Source of the DNA: Anas platyrhynchos
Lineage: Eukaryota > Chordata > Aves > Anseriformes > Anatidae
Assembly (NCBI RefSeq): GCF_047663525.1
Contig: NC_092613.1
Coordinates: forward strand, 3,187,501 to 3,251,500
Reading direction: 5' to 3'
DNA length: 64,000 nt
Shown here piece after piece: positions 22,701 through 34,700 of the stretch (its first letter is position 1; each line of letters starts with the position of its first letter). The notes under the pieces were generated by a model, which worked only from the letters and a program-made list of their open reading frames with translations, ran no database searches and had not been told where the DNA came from. A program made the translations under genes and the position numbers.

Positions 22701-25700
22701 ACATTGATTTACATGAGCAAAAAAACAGAAGTGCACAACAAGGAGTTCAGCACTCAGACATCACCCTCCCAGGATGGGGGAGGACCCGGGTCACATCCAG
22801 CTCCCATCCCATCAGACGTGGGATTGCTCTGCCCCACCACCCTGGACCAATCTCAGAAGACAACTCCCCCATCCATCCGGGCCTCATTTTGTCTCAACTC
22901 TTCCACTTCCCCACTGCTCAACAGCAGCAGCTTTTCCAGTCGCTCCAACGGACACACATTTCCCTCCCCATCATCTCCCAGCTCTTTATGGAACATTCAT
23001 CGACATATTTTACTGATCCTTTATCCCAGCCTCCACATGCTCCCCATACCCATCCCAGGGCCCTGCAACCTCCCACCTCCACAGGACCTCAGGATGGTAT
23101 TTAGGACTGCAGAACTACTCAGTACTGGCCTGGGACCATCCCCAAGGTCATACAAAGAAGCAGACACAAGCAGGGAAGCAGAGAGTGTGATTTAGGCAGA
23201 GAAAAGCACAAAACAAGATGGGAACTGCTGCTGGGCAGGGAATAGAGATTTATTCATCTGTTGCCTCCAGAAATTCAAGGCTGATTTAAAAGAAAACCTA
23301 AAATGATATCAACTCAGCCATTTTCCACCACGATGATATATAATTTTATGAGTCAACATGTCCTTCTTACATTTTCAGCCTCCTTTGCCCAGCACAAACA
23401 GCCCACGGGAAGGAGGGCTTGACACCGAAGAGGATTGCATGCCCTTAGCCCAATTTATTTAGCATGAATAAAGTTTCCAGGGGAATAAAACCACTGAGCA
23501 GCCCTCCGACCCCCCTGGAAACTGTCCCAAACACATGGACACGAGACGACGAGGTCAATGGAGACATGACACATCCTGCAAAGGGGCAGGGGGAGCACAG
23601 CTGCGGCGCTCGGCTGGAGGTCAGAGCCCACTTCTCAGCGATGGGGACGTCCCAGCTCGGATCTCCTCTGGGCACGGGCACTGCCGGGGACATGGCGTCA
23701 CGGGGTGGGGGGGGACAGAGCAACACAGGGAGCACGTGGCTGACACAACAAAGCAGGATCCAGGTGGCGTTTAGAGGATGGAGGGGACAGGAGAGCAGGG
23801 GCGCCGCAGAGGACAGGGAGAGCTGTAGCGCGACGCAAGGGGAGCCAACCCCACCGTGGATCCTGCCACACCATCTATGCTGCTTAGGCTCCGGGATTTT
23901 CCATAGCCTTTGTGAAGAAAATGGACAGAGGTGAGGTTAGAGGTGGGGAGGGAGGAGCGCAGAGCGCCAGGGGAGGCATCACCCAGCCCCTCACCTGACT
24001 TCAACCCCCTAAAAAATCCAAAAAGGGCACTGTTGGGCCTTTGAGCACAGCCAGTCTCTGCAGATCCGAACAGGTTTCAGAGCTCCCCTCCACTCCCCTT
24101 GGATCCCTATACAGTCAAGGGGGGCTGGCCAGATCCAGGACTGGAGAGTATGCACCCCACTCAGCTCAGGGCTTCCCTGCCAGAAACCCAGCCCGAGGGG
24201 CCCTGCCTCCCCTGGCCCCTTTCCTCCCACCCCCACCCCGTGGCCACCCCGGTTTTCAAGGCAGGAGCTACCCACGAGCTAGGTCAGGAAGGGTCCGTGC
24301 TCCTGGAGCAGTGGCCAAACATCCACCAGCACTGACGTTAGGGCAACAAGTAATCCCAACATTGGTCCGGGGAGGGGGAGGTCAAGCTTTGTTTTCCAGA
24401 TCTCTCTGAATGAGGCATGAGTCTGGGGATTTTGTGGGCTGAAGCAAACAAGGAAACAGCAAAATTCAAACAAATGTGAGATTTGGAAGGAGTTATTCCC
24501 CCGGCTCTGGTTTTTAAGCCCACTGCAGCAGCAAGCTGCTGCTGAGACCTCTCTGTATGCAGAGAAGCAGGTAGAAATGCTTGAGATTTTCCATGAGAAA
24601 TTGCACTGAAGAGCAAGAATTTCTATTTCTTTAAGCATGGAAACCCTTCACACTCCCCCAAAAAGCCAGAAATTGCTCAAGCTTATAATGAAAAGCAACA
24701 GCCAGAACAAATGTTCTTCCAGGTCAAAAGTCACTTTTCTTTGGGAAAGAAAGTAAGTATTTGCACTGAAAAATGGATTTTTAGATCCAAACAGAAGTCC
24801 TGTTTGAAGATGTTCCATGCGAGCCCAAAGATCTGTTCTCTGGACTGCTGCAGCTCACAGGGCCAGCTCTGCTGCCAAAGCGAGGAAAGCTGAGGATGCT
24901 CGTGGTCATCAGGAGCCAAACCACCCTGCAGCGCTTGCTGCTGTGCTCTCCAGGTGGGAGCAGTGGGGGACAGCACCCTGACAGCAGAAAAAACAAAGCA
25001 AAGGATGACCCCTTCAGCAGTTCCAAGCTCCCAAACCATTCCCCCATCTCTCAGGGGGTTGACAGCAAGTCCCTGGGTTCTGCATTGGTGCAGAGGCACC
25101 CACAGTGGGTGTTCTGGGCTTGGCTCAGGGCTGGCTGCACACAACAGCTGCAGCTTTCTCCCTGCAAGCACCCCTGAGGAGGGTGCTGGCACAAGCACAG
25201 TACTGAAAGGCTACAAAACACCGGGGGGGCTTTCCCATCTGAAAGCCCCCCAGCAGCAGGGAAGGGGCAGGGGACCAAGAGCCACCTGCTTAAACCTGTT
25301 GCTGACTCCTGCAAAGCTTTTGTAGTTCCTGCAATGGAAGCAGGAGCAGTCTCCAAACAGAAGAGCAATTTCCTTATTTACATTTTGGCATGAAGCCACT
25401 GGTCTGAATCCATGCAGCACACCAGGGGGAAAGCGAGCATGGCCCTGGGCTGGGGAGAGCCCCATGACAAGCAAGGGATGTGTCCCAACTACAACAAGCA
25501 GGCAATGCACAGCCCACTTGCCCCAAAACACCCCCCTAACCACGGCACTGGGCTCATCCTTCAGCAAACCTTGCTCTTTTCCCAGAAGTGCTAAGGCTCT
25601 CTGAGCATTTCTCTGCCTGCTTTCTATCCTGAGAAACACCCCTGGGAAGTGATCATGCCTGGCTGCAGCCAGTCCCCAAAAACTCGGGGTAGGTGATGGA

Positions 25701-28700
25701 CCTACCACCCAAACAACAGAGGCAGAGAGGGCTTACAGGGCAAATCATGCTGCCAGTTTTGATTAAGTCTTAAGCATCACAGTTTGGGGCCACACCTCAT
25801 AAAGATGCCTGATCGCTCCAGGGCCTCCCTGACACACCCAGAGCCATGCACAAGCACCTGAGAACAAGCTCAGGATGATGTTCCTCAGCCCTGAAGGCTG
25901 TCATGGCTTTCCACCAAGCTCCAGGCCAATTGCCACTAAGAAGTCAAGCTGCAAAGCGCCCAAGGGCCATACTCTGCTAATTGCTACCGGTGCAGTTCAT
26001 TAGTGGAGCTGGTATCCCAGCAACTCGAGTAGGTGCTAATGGAGGTCACCAGGATTGCTTTAAAAACAGGTTTGTTGCCAAGGAGCTGCGTGGAGGCATC
26101 TCACAAACAGTGGCAGGGCAGGCTGTGTCCCGGGGGCTGGCAATGCTGTGCTCCCCATTTTGCAAACATTTGCGGAGCATGAGCACACGTGCACACTTGC
26201 ACATGCTTTGAGCTGGCAGCAGATGGGGATGGGGCAATGCAAGCGGGTGGCATCGCCCAAAAACGTGTGTGTGTTTATAACGGCAGCCTGGCGCTCGCCT
26301 GCTGGTTGCGCATACTTGCACGCGTGTCCCCATGCAAACGTGGGTTTGTCCCTGCTCCTTCCCAGCTAAGCATCGCTGGCAGATGCTCACATGAGCATTC
26401 CTGCACTTGATCCCACACTGTGCCATCCACATGCTGGTCACAACTCTGCACTAATAGCAAACAGAGTAAAATCAGCTGCATGATGCACTGGGCTCAGGCA
26501 GCCGAGCTAAAGAACTGCTGCTTTACAATGCTGGGTGCTGTTGAAGAGAGGTGCTGGAAGACCTGACTGACCAGAAGGGTACATCCCCTTCCCTACATTT
26601 AACCCCATTCCCTGTAGCTTCTCTAGAAAGTCCGCTCTGGTTTCGATCACTGTCTTGCTTTTCCTAGACCATCTTAACCCATCTTGCTTGCTGCTGGCCA
26701 GGGGTGTGCTGGACTCATCCTGCCTTCATATGCCTGCATGCAGGCAAAGGGCTCACATGCCAAGACAGACCCATGCCAGTCTTTGTGTCCCAGCAGGATG
26801 CATTTGGAGGAACTGTTGAGCAGGCTCTGACTGCTGGAGGGAGATAAGCCAGTGTGAAGCAGACCCCAGCAGCAGGGGAGCAAGGTGACACCACTATGAG
26901 CAGCAACAGGGACAAGAGAACATGCCATGGTGCAGGGGCCATGCTGCAGTACAGCCCAATCCTCTCCAGGGCCCATGTCCAAGGGGTAGTGGGCAGGGAT
27001 AACTCTTCTCTTCAAGCTGCCCCAGAGAAACCAACCACTGGCATCAGGCTCAAACCATGATGGATGCCAAGATCTGCAGCATATTCCTGAAGCAACCCCA
27101 TCTCCTGATTTCCACAGCTTGTACAGACATCGGTACCTGTCCCAGGATCTGACAGATGGCCATCAGCAAATCAGGCTCAGAACCAAACTCATCTCAATTT
27201 GTAGAGCTGCCAACATCCCAGTAGCAGAACAAACAGCCTCAGCAGGCGATAAATCAGGACTGAGGGAAGAGGCGCCTCTGCAGCTCCCAGCACCTTTGGG
27301 CAGGAGCACAGGAGGATGCTCTGCCACTCAGACCATCGCTGCCCACCCTTAACCCTGATGACACCAGAGCATTTCACCGGTGAAGACATCAGGTTGGACC
27401 TCCGGGGCAGTGTCTCATCTATCCATCCCCAATGGCACAAACAGGATGTAGATATTGAGGTTTTCTCTTCCCAAAAGGTCTCACACATTGCTTGGGCTCC
27501 TCTAAACACCAGAGCCACTTTTCATCCCCTGCCTTGCTGAAGTGATCTGGTGAGTGAGCCACGTACATGTTCTTAACTGTATGTGGCACTCTGATGTTTG
27601 CAGGAAGGACACCAGAACAACCCAAGAAAGATCACTACAGTGCCTTTTTGAATATCTGTAGATGCCACCATGCATGGAAAAATAAAATAAAATAAAAATC
27701 TGGCCTTCTGCAACCCAGTAATGTTATTTGGGAGCCCAGCAAGAGCAGCATTGGATCCTCAGCAGTTAGATCTCCTGTAGTTCCCTTGGTTTCAGGGGGA
27801 CAAAGATAAAACGCTTCAGCTGAAGAATTGCCCGACTCGAGCATCTCGTAAAGATGAAGATCAGCATGGGCTGTCATTCTTCTCTCCCATCCATTCCAGC
27901 TCAGTGTCCTCCCCAGATCCAAGGCAGGACTAGAGCCCCCTCACCTCTGCTCATCAGCAAATATTAAAAGAACAACTTTACAGAAAATGGTACTTCCAGG
28001 AAACACAAGAAGTATTTCAAGCAAATATCTGTATAATACTCTTCTGCCCAAAGATGAACAAGGCTTTTTTTTTTCCCCCCCTCCTCTTCTTAAGGGAGAA
28101 GGTTGAGCAGGAACACCAAAGGGAATTGCTGATTTCACAGAACAACACAACCAATTTGCTTCTGCTCATGTAATAACTGTGATTGCCCCCAGATGCCTAC
28201 CCTCAACTCCAGGACTGCAAGAGAGCCTGGCCCAGGGAAGCCTGGGTCAAGCTGGGCTGCCTTGCACATCAGAGCAGGTGACTCCCACGTAAGAGATGCC
28301 GGGGGCATGAGATGGACCAGAGCACCTAGACTAGAGGTCACAGACCCAAAACCAAGATCCTTCCTACATCCTAAACCCATCCAATCCAGTCTTTACCATC
28401 CCAAGCAACACTAAAGCAGCAAACCTGTGGGGGTCTCTAAAGCACCAACACCTCAAGCCAAGAGGCCTCAGTGCACAGCTCAGAAATACAGGGCATCATC
28501 TTTTCTCCTGCCTGGTCCCAGGTCACTTGCGACGATCCCAGTAGCTAGGACTACTTACTGGGAGTAACTGGGATTAGTTGGTGCCAAGGAGGCAGAAGTA
28601 GGTCAGACCTGCAGCTACATCTTCCCACGTCACCTTGAATGTACAAATGAGCAAGAAAACTGCAGAACTGAAGAACTGAGCTATGTCCTAAGAATTAGCC

Positions 28701-31700
28701 TAGCAACTGAGAGTGCAGACAGATTCTGCAGCTCAAGGTGGGCAGTGGGTGCATCCTCCCAGGGGCTGGGGTGCTGGGAGGGGGACTCCAAAGGCTGGAG
28801 GGCAGTGTGAAGGTTCACAACTGAAGATAGCGGTCATTTTGTCACACGTAGAAGAATTTTATGTTTTCCTGACTAGTCTCCCCCACAGTTTCCTATAGAA
28901 AACCTCAACACTTTACAAAGCTCACTTTCCAAACCTGGAGGAGACAGGCTTTCTGGCAACCTGGTGCTTTTGGCAAGGCAGCAGTTGACACATCGCAGTT
29001 CCCCACGCTCAAACCCACCAAAAGACATCAGAGAGGGAGAGAAAAAGAAAAGCCTGTGGGCTCTTCTGCTTACTGAAAATCTTTTGACCTTCCTCAGCCA
29101 TGATGTCAGGAGAGGTATCCTCTCAACCCTGAGATGGGTGGGTGAGGACCAGGGAGCAGAGTTAGAGAGACAAGAGCCAGAGCACTGGGCAGCAAAGGGA
29201 CAGGACTGTCCCCAAGGAGGGCAGTGTGACCAGCACGAGGTCACAGATCCCTGATGGTGGCAGCCAGGGGAGGAGGACATGGGGGAAGAGAAAACAAAAA
29301 GGATAGAGCTAGCACGGAGAGATGTAGCGGACAGGGATGAAGCAGATGGAAAGGCAGGAAGGCAAGTGGCTTTGGAGGGAGCAGAGAGCAACAGCCAGCT
29401 GGGCAAATGGAGATGAACCACAGTCTTGGACAGATGCAGTAAACCTCCACTTCCCTCCTCCATCTGGCCCTCCCCAGCCCACACCTCCAGTGCCAGCCGT
29501 ACCTTTCTGGATGCCTCCATCCGCTGCACAGGAGAAGTCACCCGTGGCCAGGAGGAAGCACGTGGAGGATTTCTTGTTCTTATCCCGGGTGCTAGAGCGC
29601 CGCATGGGCCGCTTCTCTTCATCAGATGGTGACAGCGGCTGCTCCTCATCCGACAGCACTACGTTGGCCTCGCCGTTCTGCTTGGAGTCTGCAAGAGGGT
29701 GGCAGACAATAATCAGCAGCTGATAAACCCATGGGATGACATGCTCAGGGTGGCCAGAGGGGGTTGATTAGACCATGCAAGGATGCAGAAGACCAGACTG
29801 CAGAAAGCCTACAGCAACTCCCAAAACTTCAGGCATGCCCCAACTGGATGTGCTAACTAGGGAAGAAGGACCATGCTGAATTTTAATCCCAAGCAGCAAA
29901 TAGCATCTCTTGCTCCTGCTGAGAGTTATACACCCTGCACAAAGCCAAGCAGGGCTGGCCAGGGAAGAAACACCCCTGGTCTTTGAAAACCATTCCCACA
30001 GTTGGTGGGAATTAGCTTTTCTAAATTCACACCAGTTGAGACTGGGGCTGTTCTGGGTGGTGGTGAAGTGCTAATTTATGTCATGTGACTGTGGTTTGTT
30101 AGCTGAGATGCTGCACCTGGTGAGGACCTGTCTCAAGCTCCTGAATCAGTGTAGGGTTAGAGGGATAGGGTTGATCTGCTCCTGCAGAATGGCTCCTCCT
30201 GCTTCTCCCCATTGATGGGTCTCTTGGGGCAGATGGGCTGTGCAGGCACTTGGAAAGGGCATTTATAAGGGAAAGCACCCATACAGGGCATTGGGATCTC
30301 CCTGTGTCCTCACAGGTGAAAGGCCAGTATTAGGCAGATGGCCAGGTAGGTGACTTAGTGAACACTGTGTAGGACACAGCCCTGTCATGGTCCCTCCCCT
30401 TTACTTGCTGCAAAGCTGGCTGCTCTGGGGCAGCAAACAGGTGAGAAAGAAGGGCAAAGCAGCCTCCGCAGCAAGCAGAGACACCATGGAGAGGCTCCTT
30501 CGATCCCCCAAGCTCGGCCCAAGCCATGTTGCCCACAGCAGGGCTCTGAGCTCTCTCCTGACCCAAAGAAAAAAGACTGGAAAAGCCCCAGACTTCATCT
30601 CCTTACATGAGAACAAAGAAAAAATGCACAGAGGCTGATTTTGCTCCTTCCTGAGCAGCACTGGGCTTGCCATGCAGGAATGCCATTATTTACTAGAAGA
30701 TGAATGAGAAGGTGAGGTTAGGCCCCAGGGTATGTCTATGATTTTATCCATTTTGGTGAAGCTGGCCCTAATTTACAGTCGTGGGAAGTAAAAAAAAATA
30801 ATAAAAAAATAAATCTATCCCAAGGACTTTGCCAAACTTGGATGGGAACTGAGCCAATGGTCCAATCTCTGTCAAGCTGAACAAGGTAGGGACACCCTGA
30901 ATCACACCAAGGGGGCTTAGTGCATTTCTGGAGAGCAGAATATGGCCCTTCCCCTGGGGCTATGCCCACCTTAGGTGGAGGGTCCTGATCTTCAGCATCC
31001 TGGTCCACCAACACAGCCCCCAGTACCCAGGTGTCCTGGCCCATTCTGCACCATGAGCTCATCGCCCCAAGAGCCAGGAGCCACATCCTGCAATGGGGAA
31101 ATCTCCAGGGCCTCTGGGACACAGGGGAACACAGACATAGCCTTGGGGGCTCCCAGAGGTCTCCCACTCCCTCTGCCCAACCTTTGGGGTCTCACCTGAC
31201 CGCTTCCGCTCAGCCACCCCTTCCTCTACTGCCAAGGGGCAGGTGTCACTCTGGGTGCTGTTGCGGGGGGAGTTCTCCTCGGATTTGCAGTAGGTAGGGG
31301 AGTCCAGTGGGGCCGGACGGGGTATATGCTTTTTCTTCTTCTTTGGCAGCTTCTGCTTGGCCATGGCCAGGGAATAGTACATCCCAAAGTTATTGACAAT
31401 GACGGGCACAGGCATTGCAATGGTGAGCACCCCAGCCAATGCACAGAGAGCCCCCACCACCATGCCCGACCAGGTCTTGGGGTACATATCACCGTAGCCC
31501 AGCGTTGTCATCGTGACCACAGCCCACCAGAACCCAATGGGGATGTTCTTAAAGTGAGTCGGGTCACTCCCACTGGAGTCGGATGTCTTAGCTCCGATTC
31601 GCTCAGCATAGTAGATCATGGTGGCAAAAATCAAGACCCCCAAGGCAAGGAAGATGATGAGGAGCAGGAATTCATTGGTGCTAGCCCGGAGCGTGTGGCC

Positions 31701-34700
31701 CAGCACCCGGAGGCCCACAAAGTGCCGTGTCAGCTTGAAGATCCGGAGGATCCGAACGAAACGGACCACCCGCAGGAAGCCCAGCACATCCCGGGCAGCT
31801 TTGGAGGACAGGCCACTAAGACCTACCTCCAGGTAGAAGGGCAATATGGCCACAAAGTCAATGATGTTGAGCAGGTTTTTAATGAAGAGAAGCTTATCTG
31901 GACAGCAGATGATCCGAACCAAGAACTCGAGGGTGAACCACAGGACGCAGACCCCTTCGATGTAGGTGAGGATGGGCTCCGTCTCCACCTTATGCGTTAG
32001 CAGGATTGTCGTGGTGTTGCCAACCACGAGGGTCTCCGTCACGTTGACATTGATGTTGAAGGCCTCGTGTGTCTCCAGGCAGAAGGTTGTGATGGAGACC
32101 AGGATGAAGAAGAGAGAGGCAAAAGCAACTACCTGCAAAAGTTAAATCACACAGGCCATTAGCTGAACTTCCTGGGAATACGTAGAAAGATTTGGGTCAA
32201 CTGGTGGGGGAGAGCAGTAATTTTATGTACCATGATGATGGTAACTGCAGGGCAGGCTGAGGCACACTTCTGCTGTCACCTGTGTTTGGCACATCTTTTC
32301 TAATCCTTGCAAGTGAACAGCATCAGCAGGGATGGGAGAAGGCCTCATCTGACAAAAATGAGGCTCCAAACACCCCAGGAGCTGTGCTGCTTGCCATCCA
32401 CTCAGTCCCTGCTTCCTCAAGACCAAGGATGGAGAATGGGGAGCATCCCCTGGACCTCTCCCATCAGTTGTGAGCAAACCTCAGAGTCTGGGGTCATCGG
32501 TCCAGGACCTTTCTCTAAGAGCTGTGATATGGATGCAGGAAGGTGCGCTGGGCTCCAGCTGTGGCTGGAGATGTGCTGGAGATGACAGGTATGGGAATGA
32601 AGGGAGACCTGCAGCAGCCTGTGTTTGGAGCAAGCCTCCACTTGAGCACATGAAAAGAAACACACGTGAAAGGCAACTTTCAGAGGACTAATTCAAAGAG
32701 CTTTCCCCCACACTCATCCAAAATCCCCCAGCTGAGATATCCTTGTAGGTCCCTTTCAAACCAGGATGTTCTTCAGATTCTATGAACCTAATGTGTGGTC
32801 TCGGCGTGGACCAGAGATGTATGTCCTTTTGCCCCCTCACTACTCTCTGAGTAGTGAGTCAGTGCTGGGTGTTTTTCTCACAAGCAGCCCCAGGAACTGG
32901 GAGGGCAGAACATGGAGAGCAGTTGGCAGAGCTCAGCCCAGCATTGCACTTATGCTCAAACCCAGTAACACACGGGTGGCTCCCACTGCTTCCCTCTCTC
33001 CAACATGAGAGACCTTTGTCTCCTCCCCACGTCATGATGCCACTTCACCTCAGGTGTGAGCTAGGAGGGGCCAGCAGCATGCAACTGTGTCACAGAAAAC
33101 ACTGTCGTCCTCCCTATCGATCCCTGCTCAGCCCTCTCCTCCCCAACAGGATGAGCTCATGATGAGTCCATTCCCCAGAGCATCTGTTTGCAAGAGCCCC
33201 TGAAAAAAGCCACTTGAGCAGAAAAACCTTCCTTCTACCTCCCTCCAGCACAAAAGCACGGTTGCTTTGGCTTCTCAGGAGCAGATCCTTGCTGCTAACA
33301 CAGCCTGGACACACTGGGCAGGATTTGACCTGCTGCTCGCAGAGCTTCACGGCTCATTTTGCCATCAGACCAGCTGTCCGGCTGCGTTCAGCAGGCAGCC
33401 GTGCCACAAGCCTGCTGGAGACGACAACCCAGGTCCTCGGCTGGAGTGAATAAGCAGTGGAGACAGCCTGAGTCACGCTGGAGAAAAAAAAACAGCCCCA
33501 GACACTGGCAGTAACATGAGAGTATCCTCACAGGGTGTCCCCAGGGGTAAGCCTGTGTGGGTCCAGTGTAGGAGAATCATTCCTCCAGAAGTGAGGTGTG
33601 AAGTTTAAGCCAGACTCTAATTGAGTGAGAAATCTCTGGAAGATGATTCTCCCCCACCCCATGATGGACACCTGCCCAGGGATGGGCTGAGATGCTTTGT
33701 ACCCCCCAGACCAAAGCATGCCGGACCATACGCTGTGGGGCCTCTCTTGCCAGGCAGCTGCACTCAACGTTGCACAACCGGGGAAGCAAATCCGACCAAA
33801 GTGGGATCTTAAACTGAGGCCATTTTAACCAGGCAAGAGTGTCTACACAGGTGGTGGCATGGCCAAAATAATCTAATTTTCATCTGGGTCCTGAGTAACA
33901 TTCCAGAGTTTGCCCATAAGGGTAATCTCAAGGACACATAAAGATTAAAAGCTTAGACTCAAAGCAAAGTAGGAAAAACAAAATTACCAAGAAAGATAGC
34001 AAGACCCTGCTGCCACTCCCCCAGAGGAGCAAACACTCAAGCAATGAAACAGCCCTGCTGTGTGAACTGTGGAGGTGAGAGCTGATTTAGCCCCAGGTGC
34101 AACAGCATTCTCTAAAAATAGCAGAGTCACGTTCACAGCCAGTGCCAACCACTGTTCCCCCTCCAAAGCTGACAGTGCTGCCCCAGTTTTGCGTCAGCTG
34201 AAGATCTGACCTGAGACATCTTACATCAGCTCTAACCTCTGTCTTGCTCGCAAAAATGTCTTTAAAATAACATAAAATCCATGTCTATACCTAGCAGTAA
34301 CCAATACAGCACTACAAGTCCCACCAAACAAGTTCTCCAGAATCTGCTGCTGATCTGAATGGCGGTTCAACATAGTCTGTACAGTTTGGGGTGGTTGTTC
34401 CCAAAAAACATGACCCTACAGGTTGGCCTGGAATTTCCAATGGAGGTGAGGTCAGGTTTAGCTGCAAAGGGAAAAAAAAAATAGGAGCTACACATGAGCT
34501 GAACTTGGAAGCAGACCAAACACCAGAAGCAGAGTAGCTTCCAATGCAGAACAACAGTTTTACACTGAGCTGGGATGGCAACTACACCAGACACCGTATT
34601 TTCACTGGCACCTCTGAGACTGGATTAGATAAAGCAGGCAATGAACCCATGGGCTTTGGCACTACAAGGAAAAGCAGTTCAAAATGTGGGGGGAAAATTT

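Larger units (their letters stand above)
16786..23240 (-). other. KCNC4 intronic interval between the two alternative terminal exons
   Basis: In the distal isoform this DNA is the 3' part of the last intron. In the proximal isoform it lies beyond the 3' end. I see no further coding exon. It holds a CT-rich microsatellite (17259-17310), a CR1 fragment (21556-22108) and two motif-rich stretches that look regulatory (19185-19525 and 20260-20435). A plus-strand open frame at 17084-17965 starts only at a TTG and resembles no known protein. Confidence 0.6.

Noticed and set aside
28873-29649. Minus-strand open frame of 258 codons overlapping KCNC4 exon 3
   Set aside because: It is out of frame with exon 3 and crosses both splice boundaries. 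The true frame is set by phase and homology.
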